This document shows positions 17,676 through 26,994 of a stretch of 64,000 nt of DNA, piece by piece. Position numbers and translations under genes: made by a program. The stretch lies in the NCBI GenBank assembly GCA_021775805.1, contig JAJFHD010000014.1, positions 1-64,000 of the forward strand, written 5' to 3'. The notes under the pieces are model-generated. The model was not told where the DNA came from. It saw nothing but the letters and a program-made list of their open reading frames with translations, and made no database searches. The DNA is from Alphaproteobacteria bacterium (GTDB lineage: Bacteria > Pseudomonadota > Alphaproteobacteria > Rhizobiales > JAJFHC01). Numbering within the stretch: position 1 is the first letter of the stretch; every line of letters starts with the position of its first letter.

Positions 17676-20366
17676 ATGTCTGTGCCGGATAACCAATGGG
17701 TCTATCGATTTGGAGACGGTGTTGCTGACGGATCTGCCGAGTTGCGCAACCTCCTGGGAGGCAAGGGCGCCAATCTCGCGGAGATGTGCAATCTGGGCCT
17801 GCCGGTCCCGCCCGGATTCACCATTACCACGGACGTCTGTGCTGCCTATTACGACAACGACACAAACTATCCCGAAGGTCTGGAGGAACAGGTAACGGAT
17901 GCGTTGACGCATATCGGCGAACTGGTCGGCGCCCGCTTCGGGGATCCGGAGAATCCTCTGCTTGTCTCCGTGCGTTCCGGCGCCCGGGCGTCGATGCCCG
18001 GCATGATGGACACTGTTCTCAATCTCGGACTGAACGATGTTACCACCGAGGGACTTGCGAAGAGATCCAACGATGCCCGATTTGCCTATGACAGCTATCG
18101 CCGCTTCATCCAGATGTACAGCGACGTGGTTCTGGGTGTCGATCACTTCAACTTCGAAGACATCCTGGAAGCGTTCAAGGAAGACAACGGCTACGAACTC
18201 GACACGGATCTGACTGTCGAAGACTGGGCCGGGATCATCACCGCCTACAAGGCGTGCGTCGATGACAATCTTGGCGAGCCGTTTCCCCAGGACGTGCATA
18301 AGCAGTTGTGGGGTGCGATCGGCGCGGTCTTCGGATCATGGCGTAATGCCCGCGCTGAAACCTACCGCAGGCTCCACAACATTCCCGAAAGCTGGGGCAC
18401 TGCCGTCAATGTCCAGGCCATGGTATTCGGCAACATGGGCGAGTCCAGTGCGACGGGTGTTGCCTTCACACGCAATCCATCGACCGGCGAAAAGGCGCTT
18501 TACGGCGAGTTCCTGGTCAATGCCCAGGGCGAGGATGTGGTCGCCGGCATCCGGACACCGCAGAACATCACCGAAAGCGCCCGCCGTGAGGCCGGGTCCG
18601 ACGACCCGTCGATGGAAGCCCTCATGCCGGTGGTCTTTGCCCAGTTGCGCGCAATCTACGAAAAGCTCGAAGGTCACTACCGCGACATGCAGGATCTGGA
18701 ATTCACCGTCCAGGAAGGCAAGCTCTGGATGTTGCAGACCCGCTCGGGCAAGCGCACCACCAAGGCCGCTCTCAAGATTGCCGTCGAAATGGCAACCGAG
18801 GGACTGATCACGAAAGACGAAGCCGTCGCGCGCATTGATCCGTCATCCCTCGACCAGCTCTTGCATCCCACCCTTGACCCCACAGCGGAACGTGAGGTGC
18901 TGGCGACAGGACTTCCGGCCTCGCCCGGTGCTGCCTGCGGTGAAATCGTGTTCAACCCGGATGAAGCCGAACAACTCAAGGCGACAGGGCGGAACGTAAT
19001 TCTCGTCAGGATCGAAACCAGTCCCGAAGACATACATGGCATGCACGCAGCCGAAGGCATTCTGACCACGCGGGGCGGCATGACCAGCCACGCGGCGGTA
19101 GTCGCCCGTGGCATGGGACGACCATGCGTTTCGGGCGCCGGCGGCATTTACATCGACTATGCAACGCAAACCATGCGGTGTCTGGACGTCGAACTCAAAC
19201 GCGGCGACGTGATTACCGTCGACGGATCCACAGGGCAGGTGATCAAGGGACGTGTGTCCACGATACAGCCCGAGCTTTCGGGTGATTTCGGTACTCTCAT
19301 GTCGTGGGCCGACGTCAGCCGCCGCATGGGCATCCGGGCGAACGCGGAGACGCCGCTCGACGCCCGTACAGCCCGCGAATTCGGTGCTGAAGGCATTGGG
19401 CTCAGCCGCACAGAGCACATGTTTTTTGAATCCGACCGGATCGTTGCCGTGCGTGAAATGATCCTTTCCGAAACCCAGGAAGGCCGCCGTGCCGCCCTCG
19501 ACAAGATCCTGCCGATGCAACGCGATGATTTCACCGAGTTGTTCGAAATAATGTCCGGCCTGCCGGTCACCATCAGGCTACTTGATCCGCCGCTGCACGA
19601 ATTCCTGCCCCATTCCGACGAGGAAATCGCCCAGGTGGCGGAAGCCATGGGTGCCGACCCGGAGATCCTGCGCGCGCGGGTGGGCGCGCTGCACGAACTC
19701 AACCCGATGCTTGGGCACCGCGGCTGCCGGTTGGCGATTACCTATCCGGAAATACCGGAAATGCAGGCGCGTGCCATTTTCGAGGCAGCCATTGCCGCCG
19801 CCAAGTCCACCGGCAAACCGGTCATCCCCGAAGTCATGGTACCCCTGGTGGCGACAAAGGCGGAGTTCGAACTCATCAGGGAGCGGATTGTCGCCGTCGC
19901 GGAAGCGGTACAGTCGGAAACCGGAGAAGCCATTGAGTATCTGGTCGGCACCATGATCGAATTGCCGCGCGCCGCGCTGCGGGCGGCTGAAATTGCCGAA
20001 ACCGCGGAGTTCTTCTCCTACGGCACCAACGACCTGACACAAACCGCCTTTGGCATCAGCCGTGACGATTCCGCCTCGTTTCTGGCCGAGTATGCGAACA
20101 AGGGCATTCTGGAGGTCGATCCGTTTGTCACCATCGATATCGATGGCGTCGGTGAGCTTGTGAGCATCGCAACCGATCGCGGGCGCTCGGTCCGGCCTGA
20201 TATCAAGCTTGGCATCTGCGGCGAGCATGGCGGTGACCCGCAATCGATCGATTTCTGCGAATCAATCGGCCTCGATTATGTCTCCTGTTCGCCATTCCGG
20301 GTGCCGATTGCCCGTCTCGCGGCAGCCCAGGCCGCCCTGTCGCGGAAAAGCAGTAAGGACGCCTAG
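17676..20366 (+). CDS. ppdK: Pyruvate, phosphate dikinase
   Basis: PpdK interconverts pyruvate, ATP and Pi with PEP, AMP and PPi. The 896-residue protein has the ATP-grasp domain with LLGGKGANLAEM near the N-terminus, the phosphohistidine loop GGMTSHAAVVARGMG with His472, and the TIM-barrel PEP site with catalytic Cys848 in LGICGEHGGDP. Length is full. ATG 17676 is preceded by AGGA 10 bases away; a TTG six bases upstream is less likely. It lies 18 bases after glyS and is probably in the same operon. Confidence 0.96.
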   Translation: MSVPDNQWVYRFGDGVADGSAELRNLLGGKGANLAEMCNLGLPVPPGFTITTDVCAAYYDNDTNYPEGLEEQVTDALTHIGELVGARFGDPENPLLVSVRSGARASMPGMMDTVLNLGLNDVTTEGLAKRSNDARFAYDSYRRFIQMYSDVVLGVDHFNFEDILEAFKEDNGYELDTDLTVEDWAGIITAYKACVDDNLGEPFPQDVHKQLWGAIGAVFGSWRNARAETYRRLHNIPESWGTAVNVQAMVFGNMGESSATGVAFTRNPSTGEKALYGEFLVNAQGEDVVAGIRTPQNITESARREAGSDDPSMEALMPVVFAQLRAIYEKLEGHYRDMQDLEFTVQEGKLWMLQTRSGKRTTKAALKIAVEMATEGLITKDEAVARIDPSSLDQLLHPTLDPTAEREVLATGLPASPGAACGEIVFNPDEAEQLKATGRNVILVRIETSPEDIHGMHAAEGILTTRGGMTSHAAVVARGMGRPCVSGAGGIYIDYATQTMRCLDVELKRGDVITVDGSTGQVIKGRVSTIQPELSGDFGTLMSWADVSRRMGIRANAETPLDARTAREFGAEGIGLSRTEHMFFESDRIVAVREMILSETQEGRRAALDKILPMQRDDFTELFEIMSGLPVTIRLLDPPLHEFLPHSDEEIAQVAEAMGADPEILRARVGALHELNPMLGHRGCRLAITYPEIPEMQARAIFEAAIAAAKSTGKPVIPEVMVPLVATKAEFELIRERIVAVAEAVQSETGEAIEYLVGTMIELPRAALRAAEIAETAEFFSYGTNDLTQTAFGISRDDSASFLAEYANKGILEVDPFVTIDIDGVGELVSIATDRGRSVRPDIKLGICGEHGGDPQSIDFCESIGLDYVSCSPFRVPIARLAAAQAALSRKSSKDA

Positions 20367-20369
20367 GCC

Positions 20370-21323
20370 TTGGTGTCCGCAGCGAATCAGACGCTGACAT
20401 TCCAGGACCTTCGTTCCGGCGGCAAGAAGGCGCTGTCGGATGCCCTTGCTGTGCTGGAAATCCGGCCCAATGACGCCGATGTGGTGGATCTTCTGGATCA
20501 GGCCTATGCCCAACCTCGGGCACATGTCATCGGTCTGACCGGTCCGCCGGGTGTCGGCAAGTCGACTTTGGTGAATGTCCTGATCGGACTGTGGCGGAAC
20601 AAGGGCCTGACGGTTGGCGTAATCGCAGTCGACCCTTCGTCAAAACGCACCGGCGGTGCCTTGCTCGGTGACCGTACGCGGATTGTAACCGACCCCGGCG
20701 ACTCCGGCGTATTTGTAAGATCGATGGCGGCGCGCAGGCGGCTGGGTGGACTGTCGACGCTCACCTACGGGGCGATGATTGTGATGCGTGCCTTGTTCGA
20801 TGTCGTCCTGATCGAGACGGTGGGCGTCGGTCAATCCGAAGCCGATATCGCTCAAGTTGCTGATAGTGTTGTGTTTTGTGTTCAACCGGCGTCTGGCGAC
20901 AGTCTGCAGTTCATGAAGGCGGGTATCATGGAAATCCCGCATATCGCGGCGGTTACAAAGGCGGATCTCGGAGCCGCTGCCGTCCGCGCCGCGGCGGATC
21001 TGGAGGGTGCCCTGAGTTTGTTTTCTTATGACGGCGGCAACACTTGGCCGGTGCGGGTGCTGACACTCTCAGCCGAGAGCGGTGATGGATTGGACCAGCT
21101 CGATGAGGCACTCAAGGCACACTGGGACTGGCTCGCAAAAGACGAAAATTTGTCAAATGAACGTCATATTCAGGCCCAATCCTGGTTGGAGGATACGCTC
21201 ATCGCCCAGTACGGAAAGGATGGAATCGTTCGAGCCGGATCTGGATTGGAATTACCACACGGACAGAGCCCATTTTCCCGGCAGCTTGAAGTTGGAACGA
21301 ACATTGCAGCGACGCGTGAATAG
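20370..21323 (+). CDS. meaB: MeaB/ArgK family G3E-like GTPase
   Basis: MeaB is the GTPase chaperone that protects and reloads adenosylcobalamin-dependent methylmalonyl-CoA mutase. The 317-residue protein has the Walker A loop LTGPPGVGKST (about residues 56-66), the VDPSSKRTGGALLGDRTR switch region (residues 87-104) and the ETVGVGQSE segment. The start is ambiguous between TTG 20370 and GTG 20373, only a few bases after ppdK. No mutase gene is in the window. The AMP/PEP neighbour suggests only co-transcription. Confidence 0.9.
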   Translation: MVSAANQTLTFQDLRSGGKKALSDALAVLEIRPNDADVVDLLDQAYAQPRAHVIGLTGPPGVGKSTLVNVLIGLWRNKGLTVGVIAVDPSSKRTGGALLGDRTRIVTDPGDSGVFVRSMAARRRLGGLSTLTYGAMIVMRALFDVVLIETVGVGQSEADIAQVADSVVFCVQPASGDSLQFMKAGIMEIPHIAAVTKADLGAAAVRAAADLEGALSLFSYDGGNTWPVRVLTLSAESGDGLDQLDEALKAHWDWLAKDENLSNERHIQAQSWLEDTLIAQYGKDGIVRAGSGLELPHGQSPFSRQLEVGTNIAATRE

Positions 21324-21441
21324 CCGTTCCTGTGGCTCAAAAAGCGACAAACCGGAAATTTAATAAAACGGAGATGGTCCAACATGTTAACCGTGAATTT
21401 GAGTTATCAATTTGTGCTTTCGGGCCATGTTGCAGCCATGG

Positions 21442-21456
21442 TTAACCTGTGGTAAA
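21442..21456. promoter_or_regulatory. Candidate CtrA box upstream of the cell-wall hydrolase
   Basis: The sequence is TTAA, seven bases CCTGTGG, TAAA, one mismatch from the CtrA consensus TTAA-N7-TTAA. It lies 105 bases before the hydrolase ATG in a 237-base AT-richer gap. CtrA control of cell-envelope genes is well known in Alphaproteobacteria; here it is an inference. Confidence 0.4.
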
Positions 21457-21560
21457 CCGTGTGTGGCTACTCTGTGGACGTAATCGAATCTGGGACGATG
21501 GTTTTGACGGTGTTTCTGATTCACAATTGTGGTCGTGCCTGAGGGGAGAATAAGCGCTCT

Positions 21561-22838
21561 ATGGAGCCTTCAGCAACAATCTACGCGCCGCGACGGTCTG
21601 GGTTTAAACGGTATCTTCCGTTTTTCTTGGCTGGTGTCTGCGTACTCAGTGGTGGTGCTCTTCTCGGCAATCATCTTGGACAACAGGCTGCGGCCCGGTC
21701 GGTAGCCGCTACGGATTGGCAGCCCGAGCCGGAAGTCGTTTCCAGCATTTTGGGCAAGTCGGCACTGCTTCGAGGTTCATTCGAAGAACTGCAGGCCGAC
21801 GCTGCAGAGTCTCAGAATCGCATCTCTGGAAGCAACTCTGGAAGCAACAGTGTGATCGTGTCCAAAGACCAGGATCGTATTGGTGCCCGTAAAGTCGTTT
21901 CTGAAAAAACCAGCATTGCAAAAGACCAGGATCGGATCACCGCCGCCAAGATCGTTATCAAGGCACCGACCAAGAGTGATGCGCGCGCACCCAGGACGGA
22001 CGTTCTCGCAGCTCTGATTCCGGCTGCACCGGATGTCGACACCTTGCTCGAGCGCAGTGCAGCGTCGGTGAAATCCAGCTTGAATCTGGGTAAACCGGCC
22101 GTTTTCCTCAGCGATCCACCATTGGCAGCGAACACGACATCGAGCGTCGGGACGCTGCCGGGTGAGCTTGACAACCAGAGTACTGACACAGCCACGCCGG
22201 GATATGTTGGTCTGGACAAGCCCCAGCCTCTGGGGCGTCAGGTGCCGTCAGGCCGCAAGATCGTTGCCATGTTCAAGCGTGCCAAGGTCGCCAAGGTTGC
22301 CTGGGTAAAGCAGCGCAAGATCCAGTATGCCGAGCAGACCTGCATGGCGAAGGCGATTTATTTTGAGGCGCGCAGCGAACCCACTCTCGGGCAGATGGCT
22401 GTGGCCGGTGTTGTCCTGAACCGTGTCCGCCACGGCAATTATCCGAACACAGTCTGCGGTGTGGTTTTCCAGAACCAGCACAAGCGCAACGCCTGCCAGT
22501 TCTCATTCGCCTGTGACGGCAAAACCGACATCGCCACAAGCAAGAAACATTGGCGCAGTGCCATGAAAATGGCCAAGGCGTTTATCACGGGCAAGAAGAA
22601 GGCTCACGTCATTCGCACGGCGACCCACTATCACGCCGATTACGTGAGCCCGGACTGGTCAAAGAAGATGCGCAAGGTCAAGAAGATTGGCCGCCATATC
22701 TTCTATTACCCCGAGCGCCGCTATGCGAGCAAGCGTGTCAGGAAAAAGGCCAGGACCAGGGTCAGGTCTTCCAAGAAGCGTAACTTGGCGAGCGCATACT
22801 CGGCGACCCGGATCGAACCGGCCAGTTCTTTCCGCTGA
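21561..22838 (+). CDS. Cell wall hydrolase, SleB-like
   Basis: The 425-residue protein has an N-terminal membrane helix ([19 protein letters not shown], residues 18-36), a long low-complexity linker (about 40-255), and a C-terminal Hydrolase_2/SleB domain starting near [13 protein letters not shown] (261-273) with [12 protein letters not shown] and [10 protein letters not shown]. It probably cleaves peptidoglycan glycan strands in the periplasm. The last 45 residues are very Lys/Arg-rich. The linker holds small repeats (a tandem SGSN unit and two KDQDRI units 19 codons apart). Confidence 0.88.
   Translation: MEPSATIYAPRRSGFKRYLPFFLAGVCVLSGGALLGNHLGQQAAARSVAATDWQPEPEVVSSILGKSALLRGSFEELQADAAESQNRISGSNSGSNSVIVSKDQDRIGARKVVSEKTSIAKDQDRITAAKIVIKAPTKSDARAPRTDVLAALIPAAPDVDTLLERSAASVKSSLNLGKPAVFLSDPPLAANTTSSVGTLPGELDNQSTDTATPGYVGLDKPQPLGRQVPSGRKIVAMFKRAKVAKVAWVKQRKIQYAEQTCMAKAIYFEARSEPTLGQMAVAGVVLNRVRHGNYPNTVCGVVFQNQHKRNACQFSFACDGKTDIATSKKHWRSAMKMAKAFITGKKKAHVIRTATHYHADYVSPDWSKKMRKVKKIGRHIFYYPERRYASKRVRKKARTRVRSSKKRNLASAYSATRIEPASSFR
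21825..21934 (+). repeat. Short coding repeats in the SleB linker
   Basis: A 12-base unit TCTGGAAGCAAC occurs twice in tandem at 21825-21848. A 14-base sequence AAAGACCAGGATCG occurs at 21864-21877 and again at 21921-21934, exactly 57 bases (19 codons) apart, within a degenerate repeat of KDQDRIxAxK. This suggests the linker grew by in-frame duplication. Confidence 0.7.
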
Positions 22839-22888
22839 AATCAATCAAGATCGAATAATTGACGCGTTGACGCGTGACTTGCGCGGCC

Positions 22889-23413
22889 TTACGAGCCGTC
22901 GGGGTTGAGCGTAAAGACCTTGCCTTCCCAGGCATCCGCGCCGCGCCCGATGCTGTCTACGGCATTGATCATGCGTCCATCCCGACCCATGATTTCGTCC
23001 GCCAGATGAACGATGAGAAGATTGGGCGAGGCGAACGGTGCCTCCCGGCGCAGAACCGCGGCAAGCTCGCGTTCATCGCGATCAGGGTTTAGACGGCACA
23101 GTGCAACAAACGCAGTGGCCGTGGAGCGGCTGATTCCGGCCCAGCAGTGGACGGCCAAGGGCGCGTCATCCTGCCAGCCGTCGATGAAATCGATAAGCCC
23201 GCCCACTTGGTCCTCCTTGGCGGCAACCAGTCCTTCTGTAGGTGCGTTGATATCGTTCATCGCCAACTTCAGGTGCTGATTGGTGGCGAGACCGGGCGGG
23301 GTGTCTATCATCATGTCGGCATTGAGCAGGGTTATCAGTCGCGACGGCTTGTAAAGCGTCACCACATTTTCCACGGCGCTCAACGGGCAGACAACGATCT
23401 GTCGTGTTTCCAT
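22889..23413 (-). CDS. Dual-specificity/tyrosine phosphatase family protein
   Basis: The 174-residue protein has the cysteine phosphatase P-loop HCWAGISRST at residues 89-98 (Cys90, Arg96), with a candidate general acid Asp54 in MNDIN. The domain belongs to the small alphaproteobacterial tyrosine-phosphatase-like family found beside an HD-domain gene. ATG 23413 has an AGGGA ribosome site. It is the last gene of the minus-strand ygfZ-tag-HD-phosphatase group. The substrate, protein or small phosphate ester, is unknown. Confidence 0.85.
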   Translation of the reverse strand: METRQIVVCPLSAVENVVTLYKPSRLITLLNADMMIDTPPGLATNQHLKLAMNDINAPTEGLVAAKEDQVGGLIDFIDGWQDDAPLAVHCWAGISRSTATAFVALCRLNPDRDERELAAVLRREAPFASPNLLIVHLADEIMGRDGRMINAVDSIGRGADAWEGKVFTLNPDGS

Positions 23414-23469
23414 TCTTCCCTACCTACCCACTTATCTGTTTTGTTTGTCTGGCATGGCAACAGCCCTGT

Positions 23470-24090
23470 TCACTGGAGAAAGTGTACCCGTTCGACTAAT
23501 CGGTCTTCCGCATCCTGTGCGCCTGTGGGCGTCAGTGCAAAAAAGGCGTCCGCGCTGCTCCCTGTAAGACCTCTGGGCCGTCCAAACAGCTTTGCGGCTT
23601 CGCTGTCCGTGAAGCCTGCTAGCTGTGTTGCTTCCAGAAAGGCTGACGCTTTGTCGGCCCGCTTGATCAGGCCAGTGATGTCGTTGGACAAGGCGGCAGG
23701 CAGACCGAAGCGCCGGTGAATGGCTTCAAGTAACCGGTTCTCGAATTCTTTGTAGTCGAGACCGAGAGCCGCCTTGAAGGGAGAAATCATGTCGCCGATG
23801 ACGTATTCGGGAGCATCGTGCAGCAGGGCGGCCAGGCGCCAGCGCCGGTCAAGGCCAGGACGGAAGTGACAGCACAGCTCTTCCACCAGCAGGCTGTGCT
23901 GGGCAACACTGAAGGCATGATCGCCATGGGTCTGACCATTCCACCGCGCCACGCGGGCAAGGCCGTGAGCGATGTCCTCGATCTCAATATCCAGCGGCGA
24001 GGGATCCAGCAGGTCAAGCCGCCGTCCGCTCAGCATGCGCTGCCAGGCCCTGGGCGGCGGCGATGTCTTGGTCGATCTGGTCGCCGCCAT
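23470..24090 (-). CDS. HD-domain hydrolase (YfbR-like)
   Basis: The 206-residue protein has the metal-binding HD pattern: HAFSVAQHS (His65), the HD pair at 91-92 in LLHDAPEYVIGD, and a later Asp in IKRADKA. This layout resembles YfbR-type 5'-nucleotidases. The start ATG overlaps the stop of tag by one base (TAATG), so translation is probably coupled. A nucleotide phosphohydrolase function is likely but the substrate is not shown. Confidence 0.85.
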   Translation of the reverse strand: MAATRSTKTSPPPRAWQRMLSGRRLDLLDPSPLDIEIEDIAHGLARVARWNGQTHGDHAFSVAQHSLLVEELCCHFRPGLDRRWRLAALLHDAPEYVIGDMISPFKAALGLDYKEFENRLLEAIHRRFGLPAALSNDITGLIKRADKASAFLEATQLAGFTDSEAAKLFGRPRGLTGSSADAFFALTPTGAQDAEDRLVERVHFLQ

Positions 24091-24689
24091 TACCTTTTAT
24101 CCATGGCGGCACATTGCTCATGTCTGAAACACGGCACGATATGGTCGTTGACCATGCCGACCGCCTGCATGAAGGCATAGACAATGGTCGGGCCGCAAAA
24201 CCTGAAACCGCGTTTCTTGAGGTCGTTGGAGATCGTTTTGCTCAACGGGGTTTCCGCGGGAACATCGTCCATCGTTGCAAATGTGTTCTGGAGCGGTTCG
24301 CCATCCATGAAATTCCACAGGTAGCTTGAAAAACCGGTTTCCTCCATGATGTCCAGATAGGTTCGGGCATTGCCGATCGTCGCGACGATTTTCGATCGAT
24401 TGCGGACGATCCCGGCGTCGTTCATCAGCGCGTCAATCTTGGCGTCGTCATACTTTACGATTTTGGAAGGGTCAAACCCGTCAAAGGCCTCTCGAAAGGC
24501 GTCTCTCTTTTTCAAGATAGTGATCCACGAGAGCCCTGCCTGAAAACCATCGAGAATGAGCTTTTCGAACAATTGCTGATCGTCGTACTCCGGCACACCC
24601 CACTCCTCGTCGTGGTAGTCCACATAGAGCGGATTCTCACCAGGCCAGGTGCAACGGTGAAGGTTCAGATCGGGAGGAGGCGGGTTCAT
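24090..24689 (-). CDS. tag: DNA-3-methyladenine glycosylase I
   Basis: Tag excises 3-methyladenine from alkylated DNA. The 199-residue protein has the zinc-binding and base-recognition features of the family: RCTWPGENPLYVDYHDEEWG spread over residues 12-31, LFEKLILDGFQAGLSW, and the C-terminal zinc ligands in VPCFRHEQC. The start overlaps the ygfZ stop by four bases (ATGA), and the stop overlaps the HD gene start. Confidence 0.95.
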   Translation of the reverse strand: MNPPPPDLNLHRCTWPGENPLYVDYHDEEWGVPEYDDQQLFEKLILDGFQAGLSWITILKKRDAFREAFDGFDPSKIVKYDDAKIDALMNDAGIVRNRSKIVATIGNARTYLDIMEETGFSSYLWNFMDGEPLQNTFATMDDVPAETPLSKTISNDLKKRGFRFCGPTIVYAFMQAVGMVNDHIVPCFRHEQCAAMDKR

Positions 24690-25579
24690 GATGTGCTCTT
24701 CGCCTCGGGAACGTCGAAAGTGGCCCAGTCCGGTTTGTTGACGGCCGCCGCCTGCTTACCCACTGTGACGGGAATATCCCCGTCTATCGCCGTCTGCAGA
24801 CGGTCCAGCCTTATCACAGCAACACCGGCATCTCCGGTCCTCGAAAGAAGAGTGCCGACCGAACGGTCACCTGCAACGATATCGACCTCATCCGGATCCA
24901 GTTCACCGGAAACCGTCACGGGAAGGATCCGTTTGCGCGCGGTCGTCTTGTGATACATCCGGGATACCACCTCCTGGCCCACATAGCAGCCTTTGTGGAA
25001 ATCGATTCCCGACAACTGATCCAGATTGGCATCATGGGGAAAAAGCGTTCCGCTTTCGAAGTCGTTACCGCCCTCCGCGACCCCCAGGCTCAGACGGTGA
25101 GACAGGTAGACGTCTGGTGTTACGCGGTTTGCCTCCAGATTCTCCAGAGTTCGACCGGTTCCCTCGACTTCAGCGATAATCCGTATGCCCAGGTCAGGTA
25201 CCCTGGGATCCTGGAACCGGACGACGTCGACGTTCAGAGATTCAGGGCAGTCCTCGCCCCAGAGCGCCGCCACACAGTGTGTCTCAGACAGGTCGTCAAT
25301 CTCGATCGCAGCCCTTAAGCGATAGAACATGAGACGCTTTCGAAGATCGGGCGCCTGCTCCCGGGCGCAGTCGATAAGCACGCCGTCCGGTTGCCCGATA
25401 ATGAAGAAATCGAACAGAATTTTTCCCTGAGGCGTCAGCAAGGATGCATAAACCGCATCGCCTTCGCCGATCCCATCGACATTGTTGGTCACCAGTCCCT
25501 GAAGGAACGCTGTAACCTCGTCACCTGTGAGCCGAAGCAGGCCGCGGTCGGGCAATATGGAGAAACTGCAGTCTGTCAT
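24686..25579 (-). CDS. ygfZ: YgfZ/GcvT-domain folate-binding protein
   Basis: The 297-residue protein is a YgfZ (IBA57-like) protein that helps assemble or repair certain 4Fe-4S proteins using tetrahydrofolate. It has LTGDEVTAFLQGLVTNNV at residues 16-33 and the family signature KGCYVGQE near residues 194-201, including the key Cys. The ATG at 25579 has GGGAA upstream. It heads the minus-strand group with tag and faces the dihydroorotase gene. Radical SAM and other FeS enzymes in the genome are likely clients. Confidence 0.92.
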   Translation of the reverse strand: MTDCSFSILPDRGLLRLTGDEVTAFLQGLVTNNVDGIGEGDAVYASLLTPQGKILFDFFIIGQPDGVLIDCAREQAPDLRKRLMFYRLRAAIEIDDLSETHCVAALWGEDCPESLNVDVVRFQDPRVPDLGIRIIAEVEGTGRTLENLEANRVTPDVYLSHRLSLGVAEGGNDFESGTLFPHDANLDQLSGIDFHKGCYVGQEVVSRMYHKTTARKRILPVTVSGELDPDEVDIVAGDRSVGTLLSRTGDAGVAVIRLDRLQTAIDGDIPVTVGKQAAAVNKPDWATFDVPEAKSTS

Positions 25580-25656
25580 TCAAATTTTTCCCGACACTCT
25601 TGCATGTCCCGTTAGATTTACGTAAGCCGTGCCTACCCTTCAAGGAGCATCATCAC

Positions 25657-26985
25657 GTGGCCACATCATTCGACCTGATTATACACAGCGGCACCGTTGT
25701 CAATCATGACGGCACCGGACAAAGAGATATCGGTATCAGCGACGGACGTATAGCCGAAATCGGAGATCTGGCGGCCAAAGATGCAGGCGAAAGGATCGAT
25801 GCCACCGGCCTGCATGTTCTCCCCGGCGTGATCGACACCCAGGTTCATTTTCGCGAACCCGGCAACGAGCACAAGGAAGATCTCGAAACTGGCGGCAGGG
25901 CGGCCGTCATGGGTGGTGTCACCGGTGTCTTCGAGATGCCCAACACCAACCCGACGACGACCTCGCCCGAAGCGATGGCCGACAAGGTGAGCCGTGGGCG
26001 TCACCGCATGGCCTGTGACTTTGCGTTCTACATGGGCGGGACCCGGGAAAACGCCCATCAGCTCGGCGAACTGGAAAGATTGCCCGGCTGTTGCGGCGTC
26101 AAGGTTTTCATGGGGTCGTCCACTGGCAACCTTCTGGTTGAGGACGATGAAGGCATTGCCGCTGTTCTGGCCAATATCAGTCGCCGTGCGGCGTTCCATT
26201 CCGAAGACGAGTTCCGCCTCAACGAGCGCAAGGGTGAAAGGGTCGAGGGCGACCCGGTCAGCCATCCGGTGTGGCGCGACGTTGAAACCGCATTCCGCTG
26301 TACCAGCCGTTTGATCGACCTTGCCCGTTCCGCCGGCAAGCGGATTCATGTCCTGCACATATCTTCAGCTGAGGAAATGCCATTGCTGGCGCGTAACAAG
26401 GATGTGGCGAGCGTCGAAGCGACCCCCAGCCATTTGACCTTGGCGGCGCCGGATGCCTATCAGCGCCTGGGCACCAAGGCCCAGTTGAACCCGCCCGTGC
26501 GTGACGAGCATCACCGCGCCGGCATCTGGGCGGGGCTTGCCGCCGGCATCGTCGATGTCCTGGGCTCCGATCATTCGCCGCACACGCTGGAAGAAAAGGC
26601 GCAAGCCTATCCCGCGTCGCCGTCCGGCATGCCTGGGGTTCAGACCCTGGTGCCGGTCATGCTCGACCATGTCAATGCGGGCAGGCTTTCCCTGGAACGA
26701 TTTGTCGATCTCACCAGCCACGGGCCCAACCGCCTGTTCCAGATCGCCCGTAAGGGCCGGATCGCTGCAGGCTATGACGCCGACTTCACCATTGTCGACA
26801 TGAAAGCCCGACGCACAATCACCAACGACTGGATCGAAAGCCGCTGCGGCTGGACCCCATTTGACGGTGTTTCAGTGACCGGCTGGCCGATCGGTACTGT
26901 CATCCGCGGCCGGCGCGTGATGTGGAACGACGAAATTGTCGATCCTGCCGGTGGCGAGCCGATGCGGTTTTTGGAAACCCTTTGA
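25657..26985 (+). CDS. Dihydroorotase-family amidohydrolase (class I type)
   Basis: The 442-residue protein resembles TIGR00857 dihydroorotases (carbamoyl-aspartate cyclisation, pyrimidine synthesis). It has FREPG after the first metal site, GVTGVFEMPNTNP, the candidate carboxylated Lys in KVFMGSSTG, HVLHISSAEE and GSDHSPH. The first metal motif reads DTQVH (residues 60-64) instead of DxHxH, so one usual zinc ligand is Gln62. Such members exist in Alphaproteobacteria and may be genuine or diverged. GTG 25657 was chosen because AGGAG lies about 9 bases upstream. Confidence 0.85.
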   Translation: MATSFDLIIHSGTVVNHDGTGQRDIGISDGRIAEIGDLAAKDAGERIDATGLHVLPGVIDTQVHFREPGNEHKEDLETGGRAAVMGGVTGVFEMPNTNPTTTSPEAMADKVSRGRHRMACDFAFYMGGTRENAHQLGELERLPGCCGVKVFMGSSTGNLLVEDDEGIAAVLANISRRAAFHSEDEFRLNERKGERVEGDPVSHPVWRDVETAFRCTSRLIDLARSAGKRIHVLHISSAEEMPLLARNKDVASVEATPSHLTLAAPDAYQRLGTKAQLNPPVRDEHHRAGIWAGLAAGIVDVLGSDHSPHTLEEKAQAYPASPSGMPGVQTLVPVMLDHVNAGRLSLERFVDLTSHGPNRLFQIARKGRIAAGYDADFTIVDMKARRTITNDWIESRCGWTPFDGVSVTGWPIGTVIRGRRVMWNDEIVDPAGGEPMRFLETL

Positions 26986-26994
26986 TCCAGAGTT

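Noticed and set aside
16809..18299. 496-codon open frame on the minus strand across glyS and ppdK
   Set aside because: It is antisense to two strongly supported genes, crosses their junction and shows no recognisable family; long antisense frames are common in GC-rich DNA.
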